This document shows positions 6,782 through 13,427 of a DNA stretch of 13,783 nucleotides, one piece after another. A program made the position numbers and the translations under genes. The notes beneath the pieces are model-generated. The model ran no database searches. It had not been told where the DNA came from and was given only the letters and a program-made list of their open reading frames with translations. Within the stretch, counting starts at the first letter, position 1, and every line of letters begins with the position of its first letter. The stretch is from NCBI GenBank assembly GCA_002307175.1, contig DBTS01000040.1, forward strand, positions 4,722 to 18,504, written 5' to 3'. Origin of the DNA: Rhodocyclaceae bacterium UBA1310 (GTDB lineage: Bacteria > Pseudomonadota > Gammaproteobacteria > Burkholderiales > Rhodocyclaceae).

Positions 6782-9469
6782 ATGAAAATAATCAAACCGC
6801 TCACGCTTGGCATTCTCAATCGGCCTTACCGCTATCGCGGGCAGAATCGCCTCGCGCTGGCTGCCCTCGGTTTCTTCCGGCTTGGCTCCGGCGCGGCTGA
6901 TCGCTTCCTGACCGAGAACCTGCAGTGGGCCAAGCTGGTGCCCTGCTTGCCATTCGGCCTGCCACTCGATCACATCCTGCCCAAACCGCGCGCCGAGGTG
7001 ATGCTCAGCGGCGCCGCGCATGCCATTGGCGAACCGGTCAAGGCCATGGCAGTGCGCATGCAGTGTGGCGCTATCGACAAGCGCTTGTGTGTGATCGGTG
7101 ATCGCAGTTGGCACCGCCTGATCGGGCCGTGGGTATGTGTCGACGAGGCCAAGCCGTTTGCGCGCATGCCGATCGCTTGGGAGAACGCCTACGGCGGCCC
7201 GGACTATGCGGCCAACCCGCTGGGTCGCGGATTCCTGCCTCACCTGGCCTGGTTGCGCAGCCGTGCCGGGCAGATGCCCAACATCGAGGCGGCGGCGCCC
7301 CCCCTGACGCCGGGGCGCCGACGGTATGTGCCGTCCTGCTTCGCGCCGATGAGCTTGGTGCACAGCCCCGTGCGCACGGCCAGTGGTTCCTATGATCAGC
7401 GCTGGCTGCAGGAAGACTTTCCGGGCTTGCCGCGTGATTTCGATTTCGGCTTGTTCAACCTCACGGCGGCCGACCAGCAGTTCGCCGGCCATTTCAAAGG
7501 CGATGAGACGTATTGTCTGGAAGGCCTGCATCCGGTGCATGCCAGCTTGAGCGGCTCCTTGCCAGGATTGGCTGCGCGGGCCTTCGTGCAGCGCGCAGGG
7601 CAGGGTGCTGATCAGGCTGAAGAGGTGGTGCTGGCCTGCGACACGGTGTGGTTCTTCCCCGAACTGGATCTGGCCATGTTGGTCTATCGCGGCGAAACGC
7701 CGGTTGCCGACAGCGATGCGCTGGATATCAGCAGCCTGATGGTGGCCTACGAGCGCATCACCGACGCGCCGCGCACGCTGGAGCATTACCGCGAGGTGAT
7801 GGCGCTGCGCCTGGATACTCAGAGCGCCGGCTTGCACGCTTTCAACGAATCGCAGCTTGCACCGCCGCGTAGCGCCGAGGTGATGGCCGCCCGTGCCGCT
7901 GCGCGCGAGCAGCGGGCTGCTGCGCAGCTCGTGCGACGTCAGCAATTGCTCGACGAACAGATGGTCGAGTTTTGGCACAAGAGTGGCTTGACGCCACCGG
8001 CCGATTACGTGGCTCCAGGTGTTACGCAAACGGCATTGAGTGGCCCCTCGGCCGAAGAACTGGCCGAAGGCGAGTTCGATCTGGCCGAGCTGCATGCGCA
8101 GGCTCAGATGCTTGCCGATACGGCCAAGCGTGATGGCGAGGCCCGACTGGCTGCAGGGCAGGCCGAATTACAGCAAACCCTGACCGAGAAATTTCCGGAA
8201 GCTTCCGCTGTGGCGCCGTCCGTGGCGGACCCGATTACGTCCAAGGCGCTGGAACAGGCGAGCCAGATCGCTCACGATCTGGTGACGGCGGCTCCGGCTC
8301 GGCCGGACCCGCTGCCGGTCGCCTTGCGTGATGTGCTCGACAAGGCCGAGCAGGCTCAGCCCGGTAGCGTGACGGCGCAGCAGCAGGCCGATATCCACGC
8401 CACCCAGGAGCAGGCTCCCACGCTGCGGCGTGCCGCCCGCAATGCCGCCAGGACGCCGACCACGCTGACCGAGCCCTTGCCCGGGCCGGCGGCACAGGCC
8501 TTGCGCGAACTGGTACAGCAGTGCCTGCGTGACGGCGTGGTGCTGGCTGGACGCGATCTTGCCGGCGCCTGTTTGCGCGATCTGGATTTGCGTGGCGCTG
8601 ACCTGCGAGAAGTGCAACTTGAGCGTGCTGACCTGCGCGGTGCCCGTTTCGACGGTGCGAATTTGCAGAAGGCCGTGCTGACGGCTGCGTGCCTCGATGG
8701 CGCGGATTTTTCCGGCGCCATCCTCGATGGCGCCAACTTGTGCGGCACCCATGCCGAGGGCACGCGCTTTTGCGGCGCAAGCTTACGCGGCGCGCATGCG
8801 ATGGATGCTGTGTGGCCCGTTGCCGATGTGCACGGTGCGGTACTGGACGACGTGCTGGCGACAGGCATTGCCTTGAGCGGCGCGAACCTGGATGACACAG
8901 CACTCGCGCGCAGCGTGATCACGGCGGCTATGGCCGACGACAGCTCCTGGCGCAATACGCGCTGGCACAGTGTCGTGGCCTTGGCGGCGGGCTTCGCTCA
9001 CGCCGACTTTACCGGCGCCAGCTTGCAAAAGTCGGTGCTGATGGATGCAGCGCTGAATGCATCGAACTGGCAGCATGCCCAGCTTATCAGCGTCTATGCC
9101 GGTGGCAAGGCTTGTTGGGAACACGCGTCGCTGCGCGGCACACGGTTTTCCCGCTGTGGCCTGCATGGTGCCAATCTTGCCGGTGCCGACTTGCAACAGG
9201 GCGTGTTCGCCCAGACCGATTTCGGCGAGGCTGACCTGTCCGATGCGCTGCTGAGCGATGCGCGGTTTTATCGCTCGCTGTTCATGCGCAGCCGTCTGCG
9301 CCGCGTACAGGCCCAGCGTGCCGATTTCTTTCAGACGATGTGTCGCAAGGCTGATTTCAGTCAGGCCGCGCTGCAGGATGCGGTACTGGTGCAGGCCGAT
9401 ACGGCCGAGGCGATCTGGCAGGGTGCCGATCGCAGCGCGGTGCGGGTCGACCGGAAGGCGAGGCTGTGA
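6782..9469 (+). CDS. DUF2169 T6SS adaptor fused to pentapeptide repeats
   Basis: The 895-residue product has three parts. Residues 1 to about 330 are a DUF2169 domain, recognised by an early RFLTENLQWAKLVP segment and by MPIAWENAYGG (about 129-139) followed by DYAANPLGRG (141-150). DUF2169 proteins are a known class of T6SS adaptor or chaperone that help load effectors, often PAAR-like ones, onto VgrG. Residues 366 to about 500 are an alanine-, glutamine- and glutamate-rich, probably helical linker. Residues 588-883 are about 59 pentapeptide repeats, followed by a basic tail. The protein is probably cytoplasmic; I see no signal peptide or membrane segment. ATG 6782 is 7 bases after vgrG, with only a weak GTGAG upstream, so translation probably depends on coupling. 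Linkage to vgrG and a PAAR-like gene supports a role in building or loading this tip. Confidence 0.9.
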   Translation: MKIIKPLTLGILNRPYRYRGQNRLALAALGFFRLGSGAADRFLTENLQWAKLVPCLPFGLPLDHILPKPRAEVMLSGAAHAIGEPVKAMAVRMQCGAIDKRLCVIGDRSWHRLIGPWVCVDEAKPFARMPIAWENAYGGPDYAANPLGRGFLPHLAWLRSRAGQMPNIEAAAPPLTPGRRRYVPSCFAPMSLVHSPVRTASGSYDQRWLQEDFPGLPRDFDFGLFNLTAADQQFAGHFKGDETYCLEGLHPVHASLSGSLPGLAARAFVQRAGQGADQAEEVVLACDTVWFFPELDLAMLVYRGETPVADSDALDISSLMVAYERITDAPRTLEHYREVMALRLDTQSAGLHAFNESQLAPPRSAEVMAARAAAREQRAAAQLVRRQQLLDEQMVEFWHKSGLTPPADYVAPGVTQTALSGPSAEELAEGEFDLAELHAQAQMLADTAKRDGEARLAAGQAELQQTLTEKFPEASAVAPSVADPITSKALEQASQIAHDLVTAAPARPDPLPVALRDVLDKAEQAQPGSVTAQQQADIHATQEQAPTLRRAARNAARTPTTLTEPLPGPAAQALRELVQQCLRDGVVLAGRDLAGACLRDLDLRGADLREVQLERADLRGARFDGANLQKAVLTAACLDGADFSGAILDGANLCGTHAEGTRFCGASLRGAHAMDAVWPVADVHGAVLDDVLATGIALSGANLDDTALARSVITAAMADDSSWRNTRWHSVVALAAGFAHADFTGASLQKSVLMDAALNASNWQHAQLISVYAGGKACWEHASLRGTRFSRCGLHGANLAGADLQQGVFAQTDFGEADLSDALLSDARFYRSLFMRSRLRRVQAQRADFFQTMCRKADFSQAALQDAVLVQADTAEAIWQGADRSAVRVDRKARL
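8543..9430 (+). repeat. Pentapeptide repeat array in the DUF2169 fusion
   Basis: Residues 588-883 split into five-residue units of the form [LF]-x-x-A-[DN] (for example LRGAD, FDGAN, LDGAD, LSGAN, LHGAN). There are 37 units in register, then an 11-residue stretch AGGKACWEHAS (two units plus one residue), then 20 more units. Four pentapeptides make one turn of the right-handed quadrilateral beta-helix known for this family, so about 15 turns are expected. Confidence 0.9.
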
Positions 9470-10572
9470 TGGGGGCACGCGCCGAGATGCTGCCGTGGGA
9501 TCTGGATAAATTGCATTGGCATCTGCGCCACGGCCGCCCCGTCAGTCGTGCCGACCTGCGTGCGCTGGACCTGCGCGGCGTATCGCTGGCCGATGCCGTG
9601 CTGCAGGAATGTGAGTTGTCCGGCATGGTTCTGGCGGCGACCGATCTGGCGCGCTGTACCTTCGTCGATTGTCAGATGAGGCAACTCGATTTGCGTGGCG
9701 TGGCCTTGTCGCATACGCGGTTTTTACGTTGCGCCATGGATGGCGTGTTGTGTGCGGGGGCGGATCTGGCCCAGGGTTGTCTGGTCGATTGCAGCCTGCG
9801 CGGCATGCACGGCGCTGGCTTGCGTGTCAGCAACAGTGCGCTCAGCACCTGTGATATGGCCGGTGCCGATCTGCAGACGGCAAGCCTGTCCAGCGCAGTG
9901 TTGTGGCGGTGTGCGTTGGCGCAGGCGAACCTTGGTGGTGCGGTGTTGGCGCAGACTGCCTTGAGCGACACCGACCTGCGTCATACGCGGCTTGAAGGCC
10001 TGCGCGCCAGCCTCTGTGCATTCATGAAAAATGATCTGCGCGGCCAGGACCTCAGCAGCGTAAGCCTGCAGTCCTGCCAGTTGCAGGAAAGCCGCCTGGG
10101 GGGCGCCAATCTGTCCAGTGCCAATCTGGTGGGCTCGAACCTGATGCAAGTGCATTTCGAGGGCACTCGCATGGTTGGTCTACAGGCCCAACGGGCCTTG
10201 CTGCTGTCGGCGAGGTTTGAGGACTGCGACGCTACTGGTGCCGATTTTTCCGGTGCGCTGTTCTACAACGCACAGCTGGCGCGCAGCAATTTCTCGGGTG
10301 CGCAGTTGGCTGGCAGTAGTTGGGAGAAAAGCGCGTCGGATCAAATCAAGTTCTGCGGCGCCGATCTTTCCGATGCGCGCTTTGATCATGCCCGGGTGAG
10401 CGATGGCGATTTCACCCGCGCGCGGCTCGATCGCAGCAGTGTTCACAACCTCGTGGTCACACGTGGGTGTTTTGCGGGAGCTTCGCGCCGCGGCCAGCGC
10501 GGTACGAATGCCGCCTTGCTGCGCGCCGAGCTGCCCAACCTGAATCTGGAGGATTTGCCGTGCATACCTTGA
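9469..10572 (+). CDS. Pentapeptide-repeat protein of the T6SS tip module
   Basis: The 367-residue product is almost entirely pentapeptide repeat: a 24-residue leader with MLPWDLDKLHWHL, then 63 units without a single break (25-339), then a 28-residue tail ending LEDLPCIP. It should fold as one right-handed quadrilateral beta-helix of about 16 turns. It has 15 cysteines, six of them exactly 20 residues apart (48, 68, 88, 108, 128, 148). Its biochemical role is unknown; I infer a structural scaffold for spike or effector assembly from its place beside DUF2169, DUF3540 and PAAR-like genes. ATG 9469 overlaps the upstream TGA by one base and has GAGG (9460-9463) 5 bases before it; GTG 9466 is a less likely start. 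DNA-mimic pentapeptide proteins of the Qnr or MfpA type are also long helices, but nothing here indicates a gyrase role. Confidence 0.88.
   Translation: MGARAEMLPWDLDKLHWHLRHGRPVSRADLRALDLRGVSLADAVLQECELSGMVLAATDLARCTFVDCQMRQLDLRGVALSHTRFLRCAMDGVLCAGADLAQGCLVDCSLRGMHGAGLRVSNSALSTCDMAGADLQTASLSSAVLWRCALAQANLGGAVLAQTALSDTDLRHTRLEGLRASLCAFMKNDLRGQDLSSVSLQSCQLQESRLGGANLSSANLVGSNLMQVHFEGTRMVGLQAQRALLLSARFEDCDATGADFSGALFYNAQLARSNFSGAQLAGSSWEKSASDQIKFCGADLSDARFDHARVSDGDFTRARLDRSSVHNLVVTRGCFAGASRRGQRGTNAALLRAELPNLNLEDLPCIP
9541..10485 (+). repeat. 63-unit uninterrupted pentapeptide array
   Basis: Residues 25-339 read as 63 consecutive five-residue units from VSRAD to FAGAS, with [LFVM] leading most units and small residues (A, C, S, T, V) at the fourth position. 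At DNA level the turn length shows as a 60-base period; TGT or TGC recurs at 9610, 9670, 9730, 9790, 9850 and 9910. Confidence 0.9.
10548..10552 (+). promoter_or_regulatory. Shine-Dalgarno site that sets the DUF3540 GTG start
   Basis: A full GGAGG ends 7 bases before GTG 10560. The frame is open upstream to 10467, but those codons lie inside the pentapeptide gene and lack an equal site, so this core decides the start. Confidence 0.75.
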
Positions 10573-11108
10573 AGTCTCCTGTCACAAGCAGTACGCCGCT
10601 GGTGCTGAGCGAGGCCCGCGTGGCGATGGTACTTGATGATGCACATTGCTTGCTTGCTAACGGCCGCGAGGCTAGTCGTGCGCTGAGCTGCCTGGTTGAG
10701 CTAAGTCCTGGCGATGTGGTGTTGTGCGCGCAATCCGAGGGGGCATGTCACGTGCTGCATGTGCTAGCGCGTGAAGCCTCGTCCGTGCCCGTCGCTATCA
10801 GCGTGCCGAATGGCGCTGAGATATCGCTGCGCGGGCGCAGTGTCAGCATTCACGCACTGGAGAATATTGAGCTGATGAGTGCGCGGGATGCCAGCGTGAC
10901 GGCGGCCACCGGCACGCTGTCGCTGAACGCGCGCAATCTGTTTGCAACGGTCAGCGAGAGCCTGGTGCAGCAGTCGCGCTACTTCATCGGCAAGGCTGGC
11001 CAGTACCTGTTGGACGTGCGCCATCTGCTCAAGCTGCATGGGCAGGATGCGCTGATCACCGCCGAGCGGGATATCAAGGCTGATGCTGAACGCATCAGCA
11101 TGGGGTGA
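10560..11108 (+). CDS. DUF3540 T6SS tip-module protein
   Basis: The 182-residue product, starting at GTG 10560, fits the DUF3540 family, which is repeatedly found beside vgrG, DUF2169, pentapeptide and DUF4150 genes. A segment with CLVELSPGDVVLC (44-56) may form an OB-like core. Residues 79-131 show alternating hydrophobic strands about every eight residues (EISLRGRS, VSIHALEN, IELMSARD, ASVTAATG, TLSLNARN), suggesting a short beta-helix. The conserved C-terminal end runs from KLHGQDALITAERDIKA to ERISMG. By analogy to gp5 I infer a tip or spike-associated structural part, but no function is proven in the sequence. The start overlaps the preceding gene by 13 bases and has GGAGG 7 bases upstream. 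No signal peptide is present. The next gene begins 6 bases after its stop. Confidence 0.82.
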   Translation: MHTLKSPVTSSTPLVLSEARVAMVLDDAHCLLANGREASRALSCLVELSPGDVVLCAQSEGACHVLHVLAREASSVPVAISVPNGAEISLRGRSVSIHALENIELMSARDASVTAATGTLSLNARNLFATVSESLVQQSRYFIGKAGQYLLDVRHLLKLHGQDALITAERDIKADAERISMG

Positions 11109-11114
11109 GTGGAG

Positions 11115-11492
11115 ATGTTTGCCAATACCAATCTCGGTGTGATGAATCTCGGTTTTCCCGATGTTTGCGTTGTGGGCCCGGTTCCCGTACCGGAGGTGAA
11201 TATCGATATCTCGGTCAGCAACATTCCGACGGTGTTCAACGTGATCTTCGGAGGTGGCTTGGCGGAAAACCTCCTTACCATCAGCGCGCTCAGTGCGGGG
11301 GATGCAGGGGTCGGCGTGGCCTCGGGCATGTGCATGGGGCCGAAGCGTTCGCTGTTGGGCAGTTTCAAGGTAATGGCGTGTTGCATGTTTACGTCGCGTC
11401 TGACCTCTATTAACGGGCAGAACGGCATGTTGCCAAATGCGGTAGGCATATCACTGACGCCGGCCCAGTTCAAGGTAATACATCTATCATGA
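11115..11492 (+). CDS. Stand-alone PAAR-like tip protein (DUF4150)
   Basis: The 125-residue product begins MFANT and continues with MNLGFPDVC (10-18), PTVFNVIFGGG (38-48), GVASGMCMGPKR (67-78) and TPAQFKV near the end, the pattern of the DUF4150 or PAAR-like family that caps VgrG spikes and often carries a C-terminal toxin. Here there is no extension: the protein stops right after the PAAR-like fold. Canonical PAAR zinc histidines are absent; the only histidine is residue 123, and the cysteines are at 18, 73, 89 and 90. I chose ATG 11115 because MFANT is the usual start in this family and GGTGAG (11104-11109) lies 5 bases before it; GTG 11109 would add two residues. The stop overlaps tssJ as ATGA. 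Confidence 0.87.
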   Translation: MFANTNLGVMNLGFPDVCVVGPVPVPEVNIDISVSNIPTVFNVIFGGGLAENLLTISALSAGDAGVGVASGMCMGPKRSLLGSFKVMACCMFTSRLTSINGQNGMLPNAVGISLTPAQFKVIHLS

Positions 11493-11956
11493 AGCACGGG
11501 AATCTTCTGCTCGCCTTGATGCTGCTGTTTGCCGCCGTGGGTTGCAGCACGATTGGCGGTTGGATTTACGGCGATCCGCCGCGCACTGCACTGCGCCAGA
11601 TCACGGTTAGCACCGATGTTGCCGCCAATGCGGGCAGCGCAACCATGCTCGATATCGTGTTCGTCTACGACCTGGCGGCCGTGGCTCAGTTGCCCAAGAG
11701 CGGGCCGGAGTGGTTTGTGCAAAAAGATGTGCTGCAAAAAGCGCTGGCTACCCGCATCGACGTGGTGGCGCTGCAGGTACCTGCAGCTTCGCCTGAATTC
11801 AACGTGAATTTTCCGCCGCGCGCGGCGAAAGCCATTGGTGTGTATGCGTTGGCCAATTATCTGGCGGCTGGCGGCCAGCCGATTGCGGCGCTTACCCCAT
11901 GGCGCGAGGTGACGATACGCCTGCTGCCCGGAACCATCACTTTTAGTGGCCATTGA
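11489..11956 (+). CDS. tssJ: TssJ outer-membrane lipoprotein
   Basis: TssJ is the outer-membrane lipoprotein that seeds the TssJLM membrane complex by binding the periplasmic part of TssM. The 155-residue product has a lipoprotein signal: K2, H3, a hydrophobic core LLLALMLLFAAVG and Cys19 in AVGC, the site of lipid attachment and cleavage. The residue at +2 is serine, which favours outer-membrane sorting in enteric rules. The mature part has the family's beta-sandwich features, including ITVSTDVAANAG, PLVVRIYQL-like MLDIVFVYDLAAVAQL (about 53-68) and an ALTPWREVTIRLLPGTITF C-terminus. Length is normal for TssJ. ATG 11489 overlaps the stop of the PAAR-like gene by ATGA, so the membrane-complex genes appear coupled to the tip module. 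Confidence 0.93.
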   Translation: MKHGNLLLALMLLFAAVGCSTIGGWIYGDPPRTALRQITVSTDVAANAGSATMLDIVFVYDLAAVAQLPKSGPEWFVQKDVLQKALATRIDVVALQVPAASPEFNVNFPPRAAKAIGVYALANYLAAGGQPIAALTPWREVTIRLLPGTITFSGH

Positions 11957-11960
11957 GGAA
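11955..11960 (+). promoter_or_regulatory. Shine-Dalgarno site that sets the tssK start
   Basis: GAGGAA overlaps the tssJ stop and lies 6 bases before ATG 11967. The frame is open to ATG 11946, but that start would place this site inside the coding region and add seven residues not typical of TssK. Confidence 0.75.
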
Positions 11961-11966
11961 CAGACC

Positions 11967-13427
11967 ATGAGCCAGAACGACGCAAATTTTCTGCCAGATG
12001 CCGTGCAATGGGCTGAAGGCATGTTGCTGACGCCGCAGCATTTCCAGCAGAACGACATCTACTGGAATGCGGTGTTGCAGCACCGCATGTGCGGCGTGAA
12101 TGTACATCATTGGGGCGTGCTGGAGTTGCAACTGGACATGCCGTTGCTGGCGGGCCGCACCGTCGACGTGAAGCAGCTCAGTTGCATCTTTCCAGACGGC
12201 ACTCCGTTCGTGCTCAAGCCAGACAACGTGCGTGCGCTACGCCTGATCCTCAAACCCGAAGAGTTGACGGATGGCAAAACGCTGCGCGTGTGCATTGCAA
12301 TGCCGCCGCGTACCGGCACCATGAATGTTCAAAGTACCTCGATCAAGCGTTATGAAAGCCTGCTGGGGACCCATCCGGTGATCGACGAGATGACCGGCTT
12401 TGCCGATGTTTTCATCGACCGGATTCGGCCGACGGTCAAGTTGTATCGCGAGCAGGATATCCCTGCGGGGTATCAGTCGATTGCGTTGATCGAGGTGAGT
12501 CACAACGTACAGTCAGCACAGGTCGAGCCCACGAGCTTCCACCCGCCGATGCTGCGCATGGGCGCGGGTTCCTTCCTGGGCGGCAGCACCGGTTTGTTAC
12601 GTGCGCTGCATCAGTTGCGTGACCGGATGTGGGACAAAATGCACAAGCTCACCGGCATGACGCAGATCGACGGACCGGAACGCATGGTCGAGATGAACCC
12701 GGCGGAGCGCATGCAGCTCGGCTTGGCCCGCCATCTTGCGTCGGCGCTGCCTATGTTCGACGCCATCATGCTCGATGTGGACGCCGCACCGGTGCAGGCC
12801 TATCGAGCCCTGGCCCATGTGGTGGGTAGTATGGCTTGGGTCGGCAGCAATCCGGCTCCGCTGGTTATGTCGGCCTATGCACACGAAAACTGCGCACCGC
12901 AATTTTTCGCCGCAATCGAGTATGTGGCGCGCAAGCTTTCGTTGATCAACACCGACTGGGAAAGCATGGCCTTCAGCCGCATGGGCGAGCTTACCTTCTC
13001 GCGCCGTCTGCCTGAAGACGTGAGCTCGGTCTTGCTGATCGAGGTGCGCTTGCGTGAGGGGCAGAGTCTGCGCGACGTGCAGGAATGGCTGGCGGATTCG
13101 CGTATCGGCAGCGAGGAATTGATGCCGGTGCTGCGTCAGCGCCGTCTGCCCGGGGCGTTGTGTCAAGTGCTGAGCAGTGCGCAGATCGGGGCGATGGGGT
13201 TGCGTAGCGATTCGGTCGTGGTACGGATCGAGAATCAACAGGTTGAGGTCCCGCAGCAGGGCATGGTTGATTGCTTCCAGGCCGGGCGCAGCCTGGTGAT
13301 CCAGAGCAACAACGTGCAGTTTATGCCCTCGGCCGTCATCCTGCAGTTGCGTCGCACGGCAGGTGAGGGCGTCGGCCAAGATCATGCCGTGCCGCAGGCG
13401 AAGGCGGCGGAAGCGATCCATGCCTGA
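11967..13427 (+). CDS. tssK: TssK baseplate-membrane connector (VasE/ImpJ family)
   Basis: TssK is a trimeric protein that links the cytoplasmic baseplate (TssFG) to the TssL-TssM membrane complex. The 486-residue product opens with the family's hallmark: VQWAEGMLLTPQHFQQND (about residues 13-30), the equivalent of V-x-W-x-E-G-M-x-L-x-P-Q-H-F-Q-Q. A helical neck region follows (about 195-310, LRALHQLRDRMWDKMHKL and AERMQLGLARHLASALP) and then a C-terminal head (about 320-465), the part known to contact TssL and TssM. It is longer than the common 440-450 residues, with a loose alanine-rich end after residue 463 that is probably disordered. ATG 11967 is chosen from GAGGAA 6 bases upstream. It overlaps tssL by 8 bases. 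Confidence 0.94.
   Translation: MSQNDANFLPDAVQWAEGMLLTPQHFQQNDIYWNAVLQHRMCGVNVHHWGVLELQLDMPLLAGRTVDVKQLSCIFPDGTPFVLKPDNVRALRLILKPEELTDGKTLRVCIAMPPRTGTMNVQSTSIKRYESLLGTHPVIDEMTGFADVFIDRIRPTVKLYREQDIPAGYQSIALIEVSHNVQSAQVEPTSFHPPMLRMGAGSFLGGSTGLLRALHQLRDRMWDKMHKLTGMTQIDGPERMVEMNPAERMQLGLARHLASALPMFDAIMLDVDAAPVQAYRALAHVVGSMAWVGSNPAPLVMSAYAHENCAPQFFAAIEYVARKLSLINTDWESMAFSRMGELTFSRRLPEDVSSVLLIEVRLREGQSLRDVQEWLADSRIGSEELMPVLRQRRLPGALCQVLSSAQIGAMGLRSDSVVVRIENQQVEVPQQGMVDCFQAGRSLVIQSNNVQFMPSAVILQLRRTAGEGVGQDHAVPQAKAAEAIHA

Noticed and set aside
6767..8095. Long 442-codon reading frame on the minus strand opposite the DUF2169 gene
   Set aside because: It is a frame shadow of a high-GC coding region. 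The + strand frame has clear DUF2169 motifs and the minus-strand product shows no recognisable domain or ribosome site.
8168..9478. Overlapping minus-strand frames opposite the pentapeptide arrays, with repetitive products
   Set aside because: Their repetitiveness comes from the pentapeptide DNA on the other strand; no independent evidence of coding.
9469..10572. Qnr or MfpA-like gyrase-protecting pentapeptide protein
   Set aside because: It has no break in the helix of the kind that makes Qnr loops, and its setting inside a T6SS tip module gives no support for a gyrase role.
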